64,000 nt of DNA, taken from the NCBI GenBank assembly GCA_029582155.1, contig CM055908.1, positions 21,747,103-21,811,102 on the forward strand, given 5' to 3'. This DNA comes from Panopea generosa (lineage: Eukaryota > Mollusca > Bivalvia > Adapedonta > Hiatellidae). The notes beneath the pieces were generated by a model. That model searched no databases. It saw nothing but the letters and a program-made list of their open reading frames with translations, and was not told the DNA's origin. Shown in pieces: positions 12,160 through 25,737 of the stretch (position 1 is the first letter of the stretch; each line of letters starts with the position of its first letter). The position numbers were made by a program, and so were the translations under genes.

Positions 12160-12376
12160 ACTAGTTAACCTGGAAGTTTAAACCAGTTCTCAAGCACTGT
12201 TGTCTCTGCAAGTCACTGATAACTTTTCCACTTGAATTAGTGGTGAGTGCGGAATGACAATGAGATGCAATATCATGTATCAATCATCACAGAGATGGTG
12301 GCCTGGCAGGGATTTAAATTTTCAATCCTCGGAACGGATAGTTATACACTACCAACTGAGTTAACTGGGCCTAGCT
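12160..12376 (-). mobile_element. SINE copy (diverged), minus strand
   Basis: The reverse complement starts with a tRNA-like head: A-box-like aactcagttggtagtgtata, then a degraded B box (aaatttaaatccc). It continues with gatattgcatctcattgtca and aattcaagtggaaaagttat, which align with the body of the SINE at 62959-63236 (gatattgtgtctcattatca, gattcaagtgggaaatgaaag). So it is an old member of that family. No target duplication was identified. Confidence 0.7.
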
Positions 12377-13062
12377 CTGGCTCTATCTGAACCTAAGAGC
12401 CATGAATGATTCTTTTCCTTGCACACCAAACACGAATAATTATTCAGTTAAATTCCCCATTATATAAATTTTGTACCATGATTGCTTTTGAGACATCAAA
12501 TTATTTTTTAAGTTATACATTTTACATGTCATGTAGAAGACAATTTCAACATCACAGCACTGAGAACTTTATCTCTGCTCTAGGATAAGAAAGAAACATC
12601 TATCCATGGTAAAAATGCAGATATCTTTATCCAGTATGAAAGAAATCACATTACCAGGCCATTTGTGTAATCTGCAATGTGCAGTCACTGGATAGATGTT
12701 ACATAAGTACAATAACTTCAGATGGAATCATATATCGCGTCATTTGACATAATTATGCAAAACCATTATGGATGGAATCATGAGTAATGATTGTGAGCTC
12801 ATGACGGGGATAAAACAGTATTAAGTGCCCGCTCTAGATATATCCATCTTACGTAGATGGGCGGACAGCGTCTCCGGCATTATCGCTGTGATGCATATCT
12901 AACCTTTCAGAATGACGTACTAACAGTCTTACAGTGATCCTGGCAAGATGTTTACATCATTCAGTTTATATATTAAAGAGAAAATTTGTCAGTATGAGAA
13001 ATTCCATTTGAATATGGGTCATTCCACACAACTTTCAGCAGTTTTTGCCAAACTGATTATGA
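12377..13062. other. Spacer with no recognised gene
   Basis: Short ORFs at 12406-12588 and 12948-13133 lack recognisable motifs; the second runs into the adjacent array. Nothing else seen. Confidence 0.4.
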
Positions 13063-13507
13063 ACACAGAAATGCTATCTGGTACATGCATTCATGTGATG
13101 GTGAACAGGTATTTGATATCATTACCATTGTAGCAGGTCATATGCACTGGTACACAGAAATGCTATCTGGTACATGCATTCATGTGATGGTGAACAGGTA
13201 TTTGATATCATTACCATTGTAGCGGGTCATATGCACTGGTACACAGAAATGCTATCTGGTACATGCATTCATGTGATGGTGAACAGGTATTTGATATCAT
13301 TACCATTGTAGCAGTTCATATGCACCGGTACACAGAAATGCTATCTGGTACATGCATTCATGTGATGGTGAACAGGTATTTGATATCATTACCATTGCAG
13401 CGGGTCATATGCACTGGTACACAGAAATGCTATCTGGTACATGCATTCATGTTATGGTGAACAGGTATTTGATATCATTACCATTGTAGCGGGTCATATG
13501 CACTGGT
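13063..13507. repeat. 89-bp tandem array, 5 copies
   Basis: Unit begins acagaaatgctatctggtac and continues through atgcattcatgtgatggtga and tatttgatatcattaccatt. The copies are about 95% alike by eye. Confidence 0.95.
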
Positions 13508-13960
13508 ACTATAATGTAACTATGTCACAAGTCACAACCATATGTGACCTGCTACATATGTTTCAGATATTGATTCACTTTTTTCAGCAACTGCCTGCAG
13601 TAAATACTTTATTCGAAATCCATGTTTGTGCCCCCCTTAAAGTTCATTTCTATCAAAGCGAAGGGTTGTTTTATTGGCAGCAGTACCTTGCTGTATACTT
13701 AGAACTTTGCATACTGGGAAACCAATTTCATTTATCTCTCTCAGTTTTAAACTACACTTGATCATTATTTTGCTCAATTAGCTTTTTTTCCACCAGTGTA
13801 ATCAATTATTGTCTAGTAAAAATAACTGAATGGTGAGAAAATTGCCAAAGTCTAATAACCTGGAAATTACCAAGATATTTGTTTAGTTCTAATTTGCAAA
13901 ATTTGTCATTTCCAAAGTAAGCCATAATGGCAGGGAAAGGAGGCTTCTACATTTCATGAT

Positions 13961-14118
13961 GACAATGACATATTGCCAGTTCAGGGTGATAATGACATAT
14001 TGCCAGTAGAGGGTGATAATGACATATTGCCAGTTCAGGGTAATAATGACATATTGCCAGTTCAGGGTGATAATGACATATTGCCAGTTCAGGGTAACAA
14101 TGACATATTGCCAGTACA
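13961..14118. repeat. 27-bp tandem array, about 6 copies
   Basis: Unit gacatattgccagttcaggg tgataat. Followed directly (14119-14280) by about four loose copies of a 36-37 bp unit with aacaggctgtctttagtggt and a gagtccagcctat part; the two arrays share no unit. Confidence 0.92.
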
Positions 14119-14280
14119 AAAGCCAGTATAAAACAATTTGTCTTTAGTAGTGGAATCCAGCCTATAAAACAGGCTGTCTTTAGTGGTGGAGTCCAGCCTA
14201 TGAAACAAGCTGTCTTTAGAGGTAGAGTACTCTTATATAGTGAAAACAGGCTGTCTTTAATGATGGAGTCAAACCTCCAA
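14119..14280. repeat. Degenerate 36-37 bp repeat, about 4 copies
   Basis: Motif gctgtctttagtggtggagt preceded by cctataaaacag recurs four times with increasing divergence to the right. Confidence 0.75.
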
Positions 14281-16115
14281 GTACTATAATAATAATCTCA
14301 AGAGCAGGTTAATTTGACTCGCATAATTGTGTTTAAAAGCTGTTAATCTACAACAATTATTCATGTTTTAAGAGACTTCAATAACTAAACTATGATAAAC
14401 TTACAGGGGAGAGGGGGGAAGCCCTCCATTAAACATTAAACCTGAACTGGTTATCAAATTAATTTGCTTATTTTTTTGCAAGCCTACTAGAATATTATCA
14501 TCTTACAGAACATGCCTGTGTGCATATCACCATCCATGTAATTGCTCCATCATTAATCTACCATTTCATGCTTGTAGACCATAAAACAAAGGGAGGTAAT
14601 GAGGTAAGTCCCGAGAGTGACATTGTGGCTCCATTATCATCTAGTAAGATGGTGATTTAATGGCTTCTGCATATTCAGCTAGTGATCTGATCATTTATCC
14701 TCCTGTATTACTGCCTCACTCATTAAGTCAACACTATGACTAACATGCATTCTTCTGACTTGTTGTCTTATTATTTTTCCTGGATCTATAGATAGATCAG
14801 AATTAAAAGTCAGCTAAAATCATGTTTCTATTTTATTCTATTTAATCGAAAAATGTGTGTATGGGAGGGTGGTTGATAAAAAAAAAAAATTCAAGTTTGA
14901 CAGCATTTTAAATTAGGAAAACACAAACTAGTTTGATTTCAGAATTGTAAACATGTTTGTTTGGAATGAGGAACTCACTGTATCCCACCCCCACATACAC
15001 ACCAGAGTTCCTCAATTGGCACTGTCACTTGCTGTCAGATAAATAAGAATGTTTAAAAATGAAGTATAGCAATGAAACAAATAGTCAACTACTGTCAAAA
15101 AAGTACAAAAACACCATACATATAAACAAACTAGGGTCTAAACTGACTTCTACCATCTGTTAAATGCTGGCTGGTTTGAAAACTAAACAATCATTATTAC
15201 AGTATGACATTGCCTATTCATACTTCCATAAATTTGTTTAATTCCAGTCAGAAAGTAAAAAAGGCTGACACGTTTATTGTAACAGTCCTATCACATGATG
15301 AAGTTCCTTCTATTTTTTTGGTTTAAGTAGGCCAAAGGTCAGTGTCATTGTGACTCAAATCATGCTAGAAAATTCCTATATTTCGTTGAGAAACTACTAT
15401 TATGTTAGCTTATAACTTGCTCTGGGATTGAACCCAGGACTGAATTTGTAACGAGCAATCTGAACACTTCCTGCACTGTTTTCCACTCTGTCAGTTAATA
15501 TAAACATAATTCACCCAATAATTCAAAAGCCTTCTATATAAAGTGTCCAAAGGTGTCTATATAAAGTAAGGGGTTAAGGTAACCACCATCATCACAGAGA
15601 GCATAAAGAATTAGATGAAAACAAAACTGAATTTTACTTAGCCCACTGGTAAAATGAACAAGGTGTATTCATAATTAATTGCTTCTTCCGGGAATTGACA
15701 ATTAATTGAGTTATATTAGGTCAAGTTGTTAATTAGGATCTTATGCATGCAGCAATTAATAATGATGTCAGGAACAGCATATCTTGGCAGGCAATGACAT
15801 ATAAGAGGCTTTGTTAAAATGTGGCAACTCCACACAGGGGTAGGAATAAATAGTTATCATGAAACTATTACATTAAGCATCATTATACATGTGATTTTAC
15901 CAAACATTCTTGTCAGATATTGATTGGCTCTCAGTCAGTATTTTCATTAGTACTCCTTCTTAATGATCAAGGAACAGTTCAGAAACAAGATGGGGGAGTG
16001 GGGCAACATATTATAGAATTTCAGCAAGTTTGAATTAAGAATGAATATGTTATTAAACAGCTGAAGGCTAACGATAATAACTCAGTGTGGTTTTAACAGA
16101 GATTGATAACTGCAT
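14281..16115. other. Spacer containing a MITE fragment
   Basis: Mostly unique-looking AT-rich DNA with a few poly-A/T runs. The segment 15449-15573 is a piggyBac-like MITE fragment (separate entry). The part around 15650-15790 is rich in taatta/attaat motifs but no function can be assigned. Confidence 0.4.
15449..15573 (+). mobile_element. Piggybac-like MITE, right-half fragment
   Basis: Starts inside the element at gtaacgagcaatctgaacac and runs through gtcagttaatataaacataa and aggtgtctatataaagtaag to gggTTAA at the right end. The left terminus and left half of the central hairpin are missing. Same family as 50033-50267. Confidence 0.8.
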
Positions 16116-16630
16116 GGTGTGTAGATTCATATATAACTTAATAATGTATTGAGAAGGATGAAGTTCAGGTGTGTAGATTCATATGTACCTGAATAATGTA
16201 TTGAGAAGGATGAAGTTCAGGTGTGTAGATTCATATATAACTGAATAATGTATTGAGAAGGATGAAGTTCAGGTGTGTAGATTCATATATAACTGAATAA
16301 TGTATTGAGAAGGATGAAGTTCAGGTGTGTAGATTCATATATAACTGAATAATGTATTGAGAAGGATGAAGTTCAGGTGTGTAGATTCATATATAACTGA
16401 ATAATGTATTGAGAAGGATGAAGTTCAGGTGTGTAGATTCATACGTAACTAAATAATGTATTGAGAAGGATGAAGTTCAGGTGTGTAGATTCATATATAA
16501 CTGAATAATGTATTGAGAAGGATGAAGTTCAGGTGTGTAGATTCATATATAACTGAATAATGTATTGAGAAGGATGAAGTTCAGGTGTGTAGATTCATAT
16601 GTAACTGAATAATGTATTGAGAAGTATGAA
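16116..16630. repeat. 52-bp tandem array, about 10 copies
   Basis: Unit gtgtgtagattcatatataa ctgaataatgtattgagaag gatgaagttcag. Very uniform; variants are limited to atgtacc/acgtaac at one site. Confidence 0.96.
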
Positions 16631-16754
16631 AAAGACTAGGTAATTTTTTTTCTTTAGGATATGTCAGTTTTTCAGCTTCTTCAACCCCAAGCATTTTAAG
16701 AATAAATCCCAGAATCTTTAGATTTTAGTAGATCAGAATTATACATTAATTTTC

Positions 16755-17002
16755 TAATTGTTCCATGGATTGCCATGTTTGTTCCATGAATATTCCATCG
16801 ACAAAGTAGAGAAGGACACCATGTTGAAAAATATTCCATCGACAATGTAGAGGACACCATGTTGAAGAAAACCTGGTAGTCTCTGATTCTTCTCTACCAA
16901 TTGTTCTATGGATTTCAAAGTTTATTCCATGAATATTCCATCGACAAAGTAGAGAAGGACACCATGTTGAAGGAAATCTGGTAGTCTCTGATTTTTCTCT
17001 AC
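16755..17002. repeat. Two-copy tandem duplication with an internal duplication
   Basis: 16755-16896 and 16898-17002 share aattgttc(c/t)atggatt, ttccatgaatattccatcga, gagaaggacaccatgttgaa and ctggtagtctctgatt. The left copy additionally repeats about 38 bp (aatattccatcgacaatgta and on) inside it. Confidence 0.85.
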
Positions 17003-18935
17003 TTTATATATCTTCTCAAATACCCAGCGTGATAAACAATTTATAAAACTTTCCCCAGAGTTGTTTCTTAGCGCCATCTAATAAATTAAGAATAATTTAA
17101 ACTCTCAAAAGACAATGTGCACTTTAAAATTGATGTTTGAATAAAGTCTTAGGGGATCATTAGTTTTAAAACAAGATCACGGTGGTTGTAACCAACATTT
17201 CGTCTATTTCCTTTGATGTTTTCACTGCCAGAGGAGAATTTTAGGGTTTGGACATTCAGAATTGTAATACTTACATTTAACGGCAGTAAAATCAATTTCA
17301 TTGCAAAATATTCCAGACATTTAAGGTCTTTAAAGATTTAAAGATGCTTTTAATTTAATATGGTTTTGTTTAAAGATACATTTCTGCAAATAAATGCTCA
17401 TTTTGTAATCACAGGAATGGGTTGAAATATTTTTTATTGCCAGAATTCAATTTGAATGTGTGTGTTTTGGAGCAAAACATTGGAGTTGCTTTTCAGCTTC
17501 AACATTCTTTTTATAAGTCATCTACTGAAGTATGTCACAAATGTATTATTCTTATTTCACTCACAACTGCTGATAATTGTGATTTTTTTTTTTTAAAAAT
17601 TAGTGAGTTCACTTTCAGCCTGAACTGTGTGTTGGTAGACAATTCTCATTGTTGTGTCACATTCTAATGGAACGATAGAATGACATTGGCTTTCTTTTTG
17701 AGGATGAGCGTATTTGTATATTATGCTTTGCATTAAGCTTAATTTTAAGCAAATCATATACATAACAACTTTTCTAACTCTACACTTGTTGTTTTTTGTT
17801 GTTATCACTGTCAAATATCGACTTATTTTATTGAAAATTAGACATAGTATTAAGTAATTATTTTAATTAAATACAACATTACAATGATAATAATCGGACG
17901 TAATTTCATTGAGCCATCACTAAGTTGCAGTAAATTCGTAAAATCAAGTCACATAACTGAGTGTGGCCACCCTGTGCTCTAGTGAACGACTGCAGTAACA
18001 CATAGAACGCAACCAACCCTGCATTTTTCACGAGCTGAAACAGGCCCTGATTCTGATATGGAGTACTATTTTAATTCCAAGTGTTCTAGGAGTCCTGCAG
18101 TAATGAAGATAAAAACTGATGAAAATAAAATATTTGTTATTCTTCTTGTCATGCTGACCAGGAAAATGCAAAATATATTGTCTTATAACAAATGGCAAGA
18201 GTTATGCCAGGTTCTAAAGTAATGATCTGCAAACATGCCGGAGTATTAGTACATGTGGTATAACTTCATATTCACTCATATAACTAAGAGTATAAAAATA
18301 GAGTTAAGTCAAAATTGCTATGTGGCCCATTAAAGTGTTTAAAGAAAGATGTGTTAGACTCTATTACTTTTATAATAACTGTCGATATATTTTGGCAGGA
18401 TGTGTGTGATTCAGCTTCATTTAATTTTAGTGTAATAACAACACATGTTATGTATTTTTGTTTCTGAATGGTTCAATATGCAGTGGTTGTTACGTCAGGG
18501 AGACTGCACAACCAGTGAACAACCGGAAGTATAACATCACAGCCCAGCTTCACAGTTTGGTACAATAAAATTAAATCAAGAAATAAGTTTTGTTTTAGCA
18601 ATAATAACTGTTTAAGCTGGTTGTATGTAAATCGTATTTCATTGACAGAATTGACCTGATCAAACAAATTGATAATCCAATCTGTGATCGATATTGGTAA
18701 CATTCCATAGACAAGCTGACGGTGTCTAAGTAAACATTACATTGTATGAACTTTGACAAACAACACCTAGTGGCCAGTGGGTGGAGCGGTAGTCATTCTC
18801 GCATCTTGTCAGTTGTCACCTGATACTGATAGTGGTCATCGTTTGTGCATTGTGCACACGTCATTTTCAAGGTTTTTATAAATGCCCACTCATATTAAAC
18901 ATCATCATCATAACCTTCATGTCTTTTATTTTCCA
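17003..18935. other. Spacer with no recognised gene
   Basis: ORFs at 17422-17667 (plus), 17593-17814 (minus) and 18473-18703 (minus) were translated and show no family motif. No tandem repeats. Function not visible. Confidence 0.4.
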
Positions 18936-19212
18936 ATTTATGATGATGATGATGATGTGATCATCATCTTCATCAGCAGTGTGTGTATACTTCAGCAGTA
19001 AAGGTTGTTATGACCGTCATATCATTCATATCTTTTTACACTCTTTATCATAATTATCATCATCAGTAACAGCAGCAGTGTGATTATCATCATCAGTAAC
19101 AGCAACAGTGTGATTATCATCATCATTGCAGATATATCCATAGTTTGCCACCATCACATCATCATCATCATCATCACCATCATCATCATCATTATCATCA
19201 TCACCATAATAA
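18936..19212. repeat. ATC/GAT-rich simple repeat zone
   Basis: Runs of atg (18940-18957) and atc triplets (19150-19205), with a duplicated tgattatcatcatcagtaac near 19080-19120. Gives low-complexity Ile-rich ORFs. Confidence 0.85.
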
Positions 19213-19568
19213 TTATAATCATTAACACCAACATCATCATCAATATTTTGATGGAGGTTATCATCATCCAGTTAACATATTTTAATTAAATAAATAATGA
19301 AATCCAAGCACACACTGGGCATAGCAATACATTTTGCAGGTATTTGCTGCTATGGCACAAATGAACACACATACAGGGAGGCAGTAAAGGGAGAGTTGTT
19401 TGTATTTGATTGATAATGAGTAAATCCAAGGAATTCCTGAGAGAGCGAGCTATCTGTGGGAAAAAAAGAGTTTTTACAAGCGTTATTCAAACTGAAGAGC
19501 AGATTATGACAGAAACAGATGGTTGTAATTTCTCTAGTACTCCTGTATAAACACATTTAGAAGCACAT

Positions 19569-19593
19569 CTGAAAAAAAAAAAAAAAAAAAAAA
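19569..19593. repeat. Poly(A) tract
   Basis: About 24 consecutive A. It immediately precedes a copy of a dispersed repeat (19640-19945), so it may be an insertion tail or a slippage tract. Confidence 0.85.
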
Positions 19594-19639
19594 ATGTTAT
19601 GGTTTGGTAATTTGTGGGTAGTAATTGTATTGGCCATAC

Positions 19640-19945
19640 AGGGTGCAAGTCTTAAGGGGCTGGGATGCATAGTGACTTTTACGTTAACATAGGGATATTA
19701 AGGAGAAAACTTGATTTTTTTCCGGTACATTTTTTACAGATAAATGGTATGGGATATTAAAGTATTTCCTTTTCATAGTAAATTAAATTTTTGTTAAGTA
19801 AAGTTATGGTGGTGATATTTATTGATAAGGGAGGGGTTAAGATGACCCCCACCCCCACAAAGGGTATATATTGTAAAATTTTAAAAAGTGCTATGGCCAC
19901 TGTGAGCCAAAAGAGCATGCTTAGACATCTTGTTTGTTACAGCTG
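19640..19945 (+). repeat. Dispersed molluscan-type repeat, 3' part
   Basis: Shares aaggggctggga, acagataaatggtatgggat, aaagtatttccttttcatag, gttaagatgacccccacccc and the gtgctatggccactgtgag end with 59400-59645. This is the right-hand part of the same family as 58220-59645, without its left part. Confidence 0.75.
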
Positions 19946-22800
19946 TGTTGTGTTAAACATTAAAGTTAAACCTAACAATACAAAAATGATTTGATAATGC
20001 ATTAAAAAAATAAAACCATATAGCAGAAAAACAGTATCTGTTGATGATGTCAATGTTTAAAGGTTAACGTTTAAAAACAGATAAATACTAGCCAGTGTAT
20101 ACAAAGAGAGCTATGTTGTAACTGTCAGCGAAATATTTATCAAATGTATTAATAATATGAATAAAATTGTCAAGATTTAACAATATCTGTTTGAATTATT
20201 GAAAAGCTGGCATATGTTATTATGCTGAGTCACAATTAACAAGCTGCTGTGACCAGAAATCCTCATTGATAATTTTCTTTGTTATACACATAAAAGCAAA
20301 AATCAATACAGCGAGAACTTCAGTACCCTAGTACCCTGATTTCCTTCCAATTAACATAATAATGGCATACGTTACCTGGGGCTGCTATAAATCCATTATC
20401 TGTAAAAGAAGGCGATGTGATATTGTCCTATTCTCCGATTGTGTATAATACAGAACTCTTTAACAGGCGTATTGAAACAGTATCTGAACAAAGAGTATAG
20501 TTTTCATAATGACCTTATGTTTAACAATGTATGTAACAGACTTGAATATCAAAACACCACTTTATTTTTAGCTGTATACTCTAACAATGTATGTTCCAGA
20601 TAACGCTTTTAATTAACAACTGAGTATAGATATCACTTTCATTAAATAGTTATGTTTGATATCTTGTTGGTGCTCATCTTTGTTTTGATACTTATATGAT
20701 ATAATTAAATTTGAATGATTTGGTTTAAATTCACTTGTTTGAAAGCCGTATCCTTTAAACAACCATTATTTTAGATATCACGTTTAATTTATTTTTTTAG
20801 AATCATTTATATCATATTTTGATATAATTATTATGTTTTTTTGCAAATAGTGCCAAGTTTCATAGATATTGACACAAAACCAGTTGTTTACGGATTCCAG
20901 TATGATGCAAAATCACTTAAACAGTGTTTTATTATCAGCCTCATCAAAGTTATTTTCTTCCTCGGGGATGTTTAAATCTTCATACTGCAAACACATCTTG
21001 CTGTCGGCCTAAGATAAGATAGGAGGCACCGAATAATTTCACTATTTCTCCGATACTTAAAATGCTTGCATGTGTGAACCACTAGGTGCTATCAAATACA
21101 CTCTAGAAATATTCCTCATTCAAGTTTAATGTTCGATAAAACTAACTTCATCAACGTGAGTTTATTATGCACATGTCATCACAAACCAGCTTTTATCAAA
21201 CTGTTTACATCCAATTTTATCTAACGTTAAGTAAGTAAGTACTGAAGCATTTATTTTCCAACATTGATTTAAAGTAATTTCACTAAAATCCAGCTAAACA
21301 TCCATTGCTACTTACTGATAATAATAATTTATGTTCAATTTACACCTGGTCGTAAATACAAGATAATTGTTGACACCAGTCGTTTAACACTCATTTATTG
21401 TTTAATAAATTAATAAATGTAACTCACAACTCTTTGTTAACAAATACAGCTACATTTATTATATATTAAATAAAATGTTTAAATAACGTTAAAATAAAAA
21501 TCCATTTCACAATGAATTTGTGAAATCAATATATTATGTTTATAAAGTTTTTTTTATTTATTTATATCTCATTATCTGCAAATTATCAGTACAACTAACT
21601 CATAGCTACTTCCTCATTAAACTTTCCACAACTGTGACTCTCCTGCTTCATTGCTGCCTCCCCGTGTAATGAGTAACTGGAACTAGGTAGAAGGCAGCAG
21701 ATGTATTATCCGGCACTCTCGTGACAACTTTATTCCCAATTTTCCAATTATCTGCTACCTCATTAGTGTTGAATTTTCATAACAGTTAAAACTGGTAAAG
21801 AATTTGGGCACCAAGTTTCATTGCATGTTTTATATTTAAAGCTTCTGCTGCCTCAGATGGATCTACGTGATCTGTGTCTGTGAGAGGACTGACAACTTGC
21901 AGGAAGATTGTAGTAGTCAGTCAGCAGTTATTGTAAGGACGGCAAATCAATATCTGTGAACTTTGAACTCAGTCTCTTGCAATTAATATCCATGATAGCT
22001 GTTTCATGATTGCAGAACAGTGTGAAAACTATCTCCATGAGGGGAATGTAATTAATTCTGGTGACCAAGTCACCCCGACCATGATTTGTGTCAATTTTAT
22101 ACAACTGCAGCATAGACTATTGAGTGTTGAATCTGTAGTATCGACTGGACATTCACTTTTATCATTGGCGACAAAGTGACTGATACACAGGCATAGTGAG
22201 TTACCATACCATGATGAATAACACTTGTGTTTTATGGCTCATTGACAGATGAAATGTTTTTGCCATTTAGGGTCATCTCAGGGGGCAATAAAAGAATCAA
22301 AGAATTTAACATTATTTTAATCATAAAGATAACTAAAATTCTTTAAAAGAGTATCATGACTAGAAAAATCGCTTTAAATGTTTGAACAATTATATTTTGT
22401 TTAAAATGAATAAAAAAACGTTTGATTATCATTTATAATCAGGATATGAATTTTAGACACCAGCCTGTATACCAAAATGTTACAAAAACAATATTTTAAT
22501 CAGAGTGGTTGACTTGAAACAAAATCTCTATTCTAAAAATAGATATAACATAGTTATTAGTTTACGACCATCACGCCTCGTTATGCAGACTCTTTCTTAT
22601 AAAAACTACATTCGATAATATGTTATCAATATGACGGAACAAATCGCAATAAAAATTAACTAGTGTAACTATTATAAAATTAACTAGTGTGACTATTATA
22701 AAATTATATTGTAAATTTAAGTGGGAAATTTATTTCAGTCTGATAGCCAAGTAAGGAAATCCCTTGTCAGTATACCATTTTTGCCTGTTTAAATATATAT
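19946..22800. other. Unique-looking AT-rich stretch
   Basis: About 2.9 kb without tandem arrays, the longest such run left of 48 kb. Scattered ORFs under 70 codons show no motif. I cannot tell whether it is intron or intergenic; it is one of the few places where unseen small exons or conserved noncoding elements could be sought. Confidence 0.4.
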
Positions 22801-24055
22801 CTCACTGAGTATATAAAAAGGCATGGCTCACTGAGTATATATAAATGCATGGCTCACTGAGTATATATAAAGGCAGGGCTCACTGCATGGCTCACTGAGT
22901 ATGTTTTAAGGTATGCCTCACTGAGTGTATATAAAGGCATGGTACACTGAGTACTCACTGAGTGTATATAAAGGCATGACTCACTGAGTGTATATAAAGT
23001 CATGGCTCACTGAGTATATATAAAGGCATGGCTCACTGAGTACTCACTGAGTGTATATAAAGGCATGACTCACTGAGTATGTATAAATGCACGGCTAACT
23101 GAGTATATATAAAGGCATGACTCACTGAGTGTATATAAAGGCATGGCTCACTGAGTATATATAAAGGCATGGCTTGCTGAGTACTCACTGAGTGTATATA
23201 AAGCCATGACTCACTGAGTATGTATAAAGGCATGACTCACTGGGTATATATATATATAGAAGTATGCTCTCAGAGTATATATAAAGGCATGGCTCACTGA
23301 GTATATATAAAGACATGGCTCACTGCGTGTTTATAAAGGCATGACTTTCTGAGTATGTATAAAGGCATGGCTCACATAGTATAAATAAAAGTGGTTCACT
23401 GGGTGTATATAAAGGCATGGCTCACTGAGTATATATAACAATATGGTTCACTTGGTGTAAATAAAGGCATGGCTCACTGAGTATATATAAAAGTATGGCT
23501 CACTTGGTGTATATAAAGGCATGGCTCACTGAGTATATATAAAAGTATGGCTCACTGGGTGTATATAAAGGCATGGCTCACTGAGTATATATAAAAGTAT
23601 GGCTCACTGGGTGTATATAAAGGCATGGCTCACTGAGTATATATAAAAGTATGGCTCACTGGGTGTATATAAAGGCATGGCTCACCGAGTATAAATAAAA
23701 GTATGGCTCACTGGGTGTATATAAAGGCATGGCTCACTAAGTATATATAAAAGTATGGCTCACTTGGTGTATATAAAGGCATGGCTCACTGAGTATATAT
23801 AAAAGTATGGCTCACTGGGTGTATATAAAGGCATGGCTCACCGAGTATAAATAAAAGTATGGCTCACTGGGTGTATATAAAGACATGGCTCACTGAGTAT
23901 GTATAAAAGCATGGCTCACTGAGTATATATATAAAAGTATGGCTAACTGGGTGTATATAAAAGCATAGGTAACTGGGTGTATATAAAGGCATGGGTAACT
24001 GGGTGTGTATAAAAGCATGGGTAAATGGGTGTATATAAAGGTATAGCTCACTGGG
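22801..24055. repeat. 26-bp tandem array, about 48 copies, TATA-rich
   Basis: Unit ggctcactgagtatatataa aggcat. Variants gggtgtatataaa and gagtatatataaa alternate as a 52-bp dimer from about 23470 to 23880. Each unit holds a tatataaa-like core. Copies at the left (22801-23270) are more irregular. Confidence 0.95.
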
Positions 24056-24261
24056 AACCAGACAGGACATTGGGTCAGAATGGCAGGGGTAGTGATGATA
24101 TTATTCTTCTCATGTTTTCTTTTTTTTTCTGTTTTTCGCTTTCTTCAATTTAAAGTATTTATTTGTTTTCTCCCGTCATTTTAGTTTAACAAATTTAACA
24201 TATATTGCTGTGGAAAGGACTGTATCGAATGTTGGAATAAGTTGTAGTCTAACCCAATTGC

Positions 24262-24684
24262 TTTTTTATGCTCCCCCAAAGGGAGGAAGCATATAGTAGC
24301 CGCTTCGTCCGTGCGTGCGTCACCAAATTTTTGTCCAGGCTATTTCTCTATAACCTCTGGTTGGAATTTTATGAAACTTGCTAGGATGCATCATTACCAA
24401 GTGGAGATGTGCATAATATCTTTGTGTTCAGGTTCGATGATTTTTTACGGAGTTATGGCCCTTTGATTCTGTCTGTGACCAAATTGTTGTCTGGGCTATT
24501 TCTCTACAACCCCATGTTGGAATTTTATGAGACTTGCTAGGATGCATCACTACCAAGTGGAGATGCGCATAATATCTTTGTGTTCTGGTTCAATGATTTT
24601 TCACGGAGTTATGGCCCTTTAATTGAGTCTGTGACCAATTTCTTGTCCTCACTATTTCTCTTTAACCTCAGGTTGGAAATTTAT
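24262..24684 (+). repeat. Dispersed repeat family I, left part
   Basis: Starts near ctcccccaaagggaggaagc and contains a ~155-bp sub-unit (ctatttctctacaacc ... gttggaattttatgaaactt gctaggatgcatca ... gagttatggcccttt) repeated about 2.3 times. This kind of sequence is, from general knowledge, widespread in bivalve genomes; its class is not clear. It is interrupted near 24685 and resumes at about 25738. Confidence 0.7.
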
Positions 24685-25737
24685 GTTAGCAGCACTTTCT
24701 CTGAAACCACTAGACCAATTAAACTGAAACTTCATATGGGTGTTTCTATTGGATAGGAGACTATACAGAAGATTTTTTTTTTTCGATCTGAAATTCAAGA
24801 TGGCCGCCGTTACTAAAAATAGTCCAAAGCTTAAACAATTTTCTTCTCATGAACGGCCCAACAGATTTTCAAAATGTTTATGTAGTAATGATGACCAACT
24901 ATAGTTTTGTTAGATTGTTCAAATGGTGTCCCTAGGGTTAAATATGAGCCTGCTCCGAGGGTTCAATTAGGGGACACATGTCATTATAATATTTTTTTAT
25001 TTATTTTTTTTTAAAATGGAAATGATTTTGCCTATATCTTCACAGAAGCATTGTTTGGTGAAGGAGGTTCAGATTTGTAAAAATGACTATGTTCCACTGT
25101 CTTAAGGGGTTAGGAAGGGCCCCAAAAGGGTAAAAATTGGGAATTACTAAACTTGTTTTCTTAAGAACCGGTATGTCAGATTTGTTAATATTTTGCATAA
25201 ATTATCCCTATGTGTAGGGGTTTGATTGCAGATAAGAATTTAGGGGCTGGAATTTATAGGGGCCCTATAAGGGGACTTAAAATTTTACATAGAGATACTA
25301 TGGGAAAACAAAAAATTCTCTTTTTCTTTCATTTGTTTTAAAACCACTAGGCCAATTAAAATGAAATTTCACACGGATGTTTCTTTTGGGTAGGAGACTA
25401 TACAAAAGATTTTTTTTTCGATCTGAAATTCAAGATGGCCGCCGTTACTAAAAAAAATAGTCCAAAACTTAAAAAATCTTTTTCTCATGAACAGCCCAAC
25501 AGATTTTCAAAATGTTTATGTAGTAATGATGACCAACTATAGTATTGTTGGATTTGTTTAAATGGTGTCCCTAGGGTTAAAAATGATCCTGCCCCGAGAG
25601 TTCAATTAGGGGACACATGTCAATATAATATATATATATATATTATATATTTTTTTTTTTAAATGGAAATGATTTTTTCCTATATCTTCACTAAAGCATT
25701 GTTAGGTGAAGGAGGTTAAGATTTGTAAAAATGACTG
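24685..25737 (+). repeat. Dispersed repeat family II, about 1.5 tandem copies inside family I
   Basis: Begins gttagcagcactttctctga and includes ttcaagatggccgccgttac, tttatgtagtaatgatgacc and caattaggggacacatgtca. The same series recurs from about 25335 (aaaccactaggccaattaaa) to 25737, so there is one long and one shorter copy head to tail. Similarity to 58270-58530 is strong. A (TA)n run lies at 25630-25655. Confidence 0.75.

Noticed and set aside
15421-15448. SINE B-box-like gggattgaacccagga next to the MITE fragment
   Set aside because: No A box or SINE body could be found around it; too short to call.
15650-15790. Cluster of taatta motifs as a homeodomain enhancer
   Set aside because: Such motifs are expected by chance in AT-rich DNA; nothing else supports it.
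19569-19593. Poly(A) tail of a processed pseudogene
   Set aside because: No coding-like sequence precedes it and no target duplication was found; it may be simple slippage.
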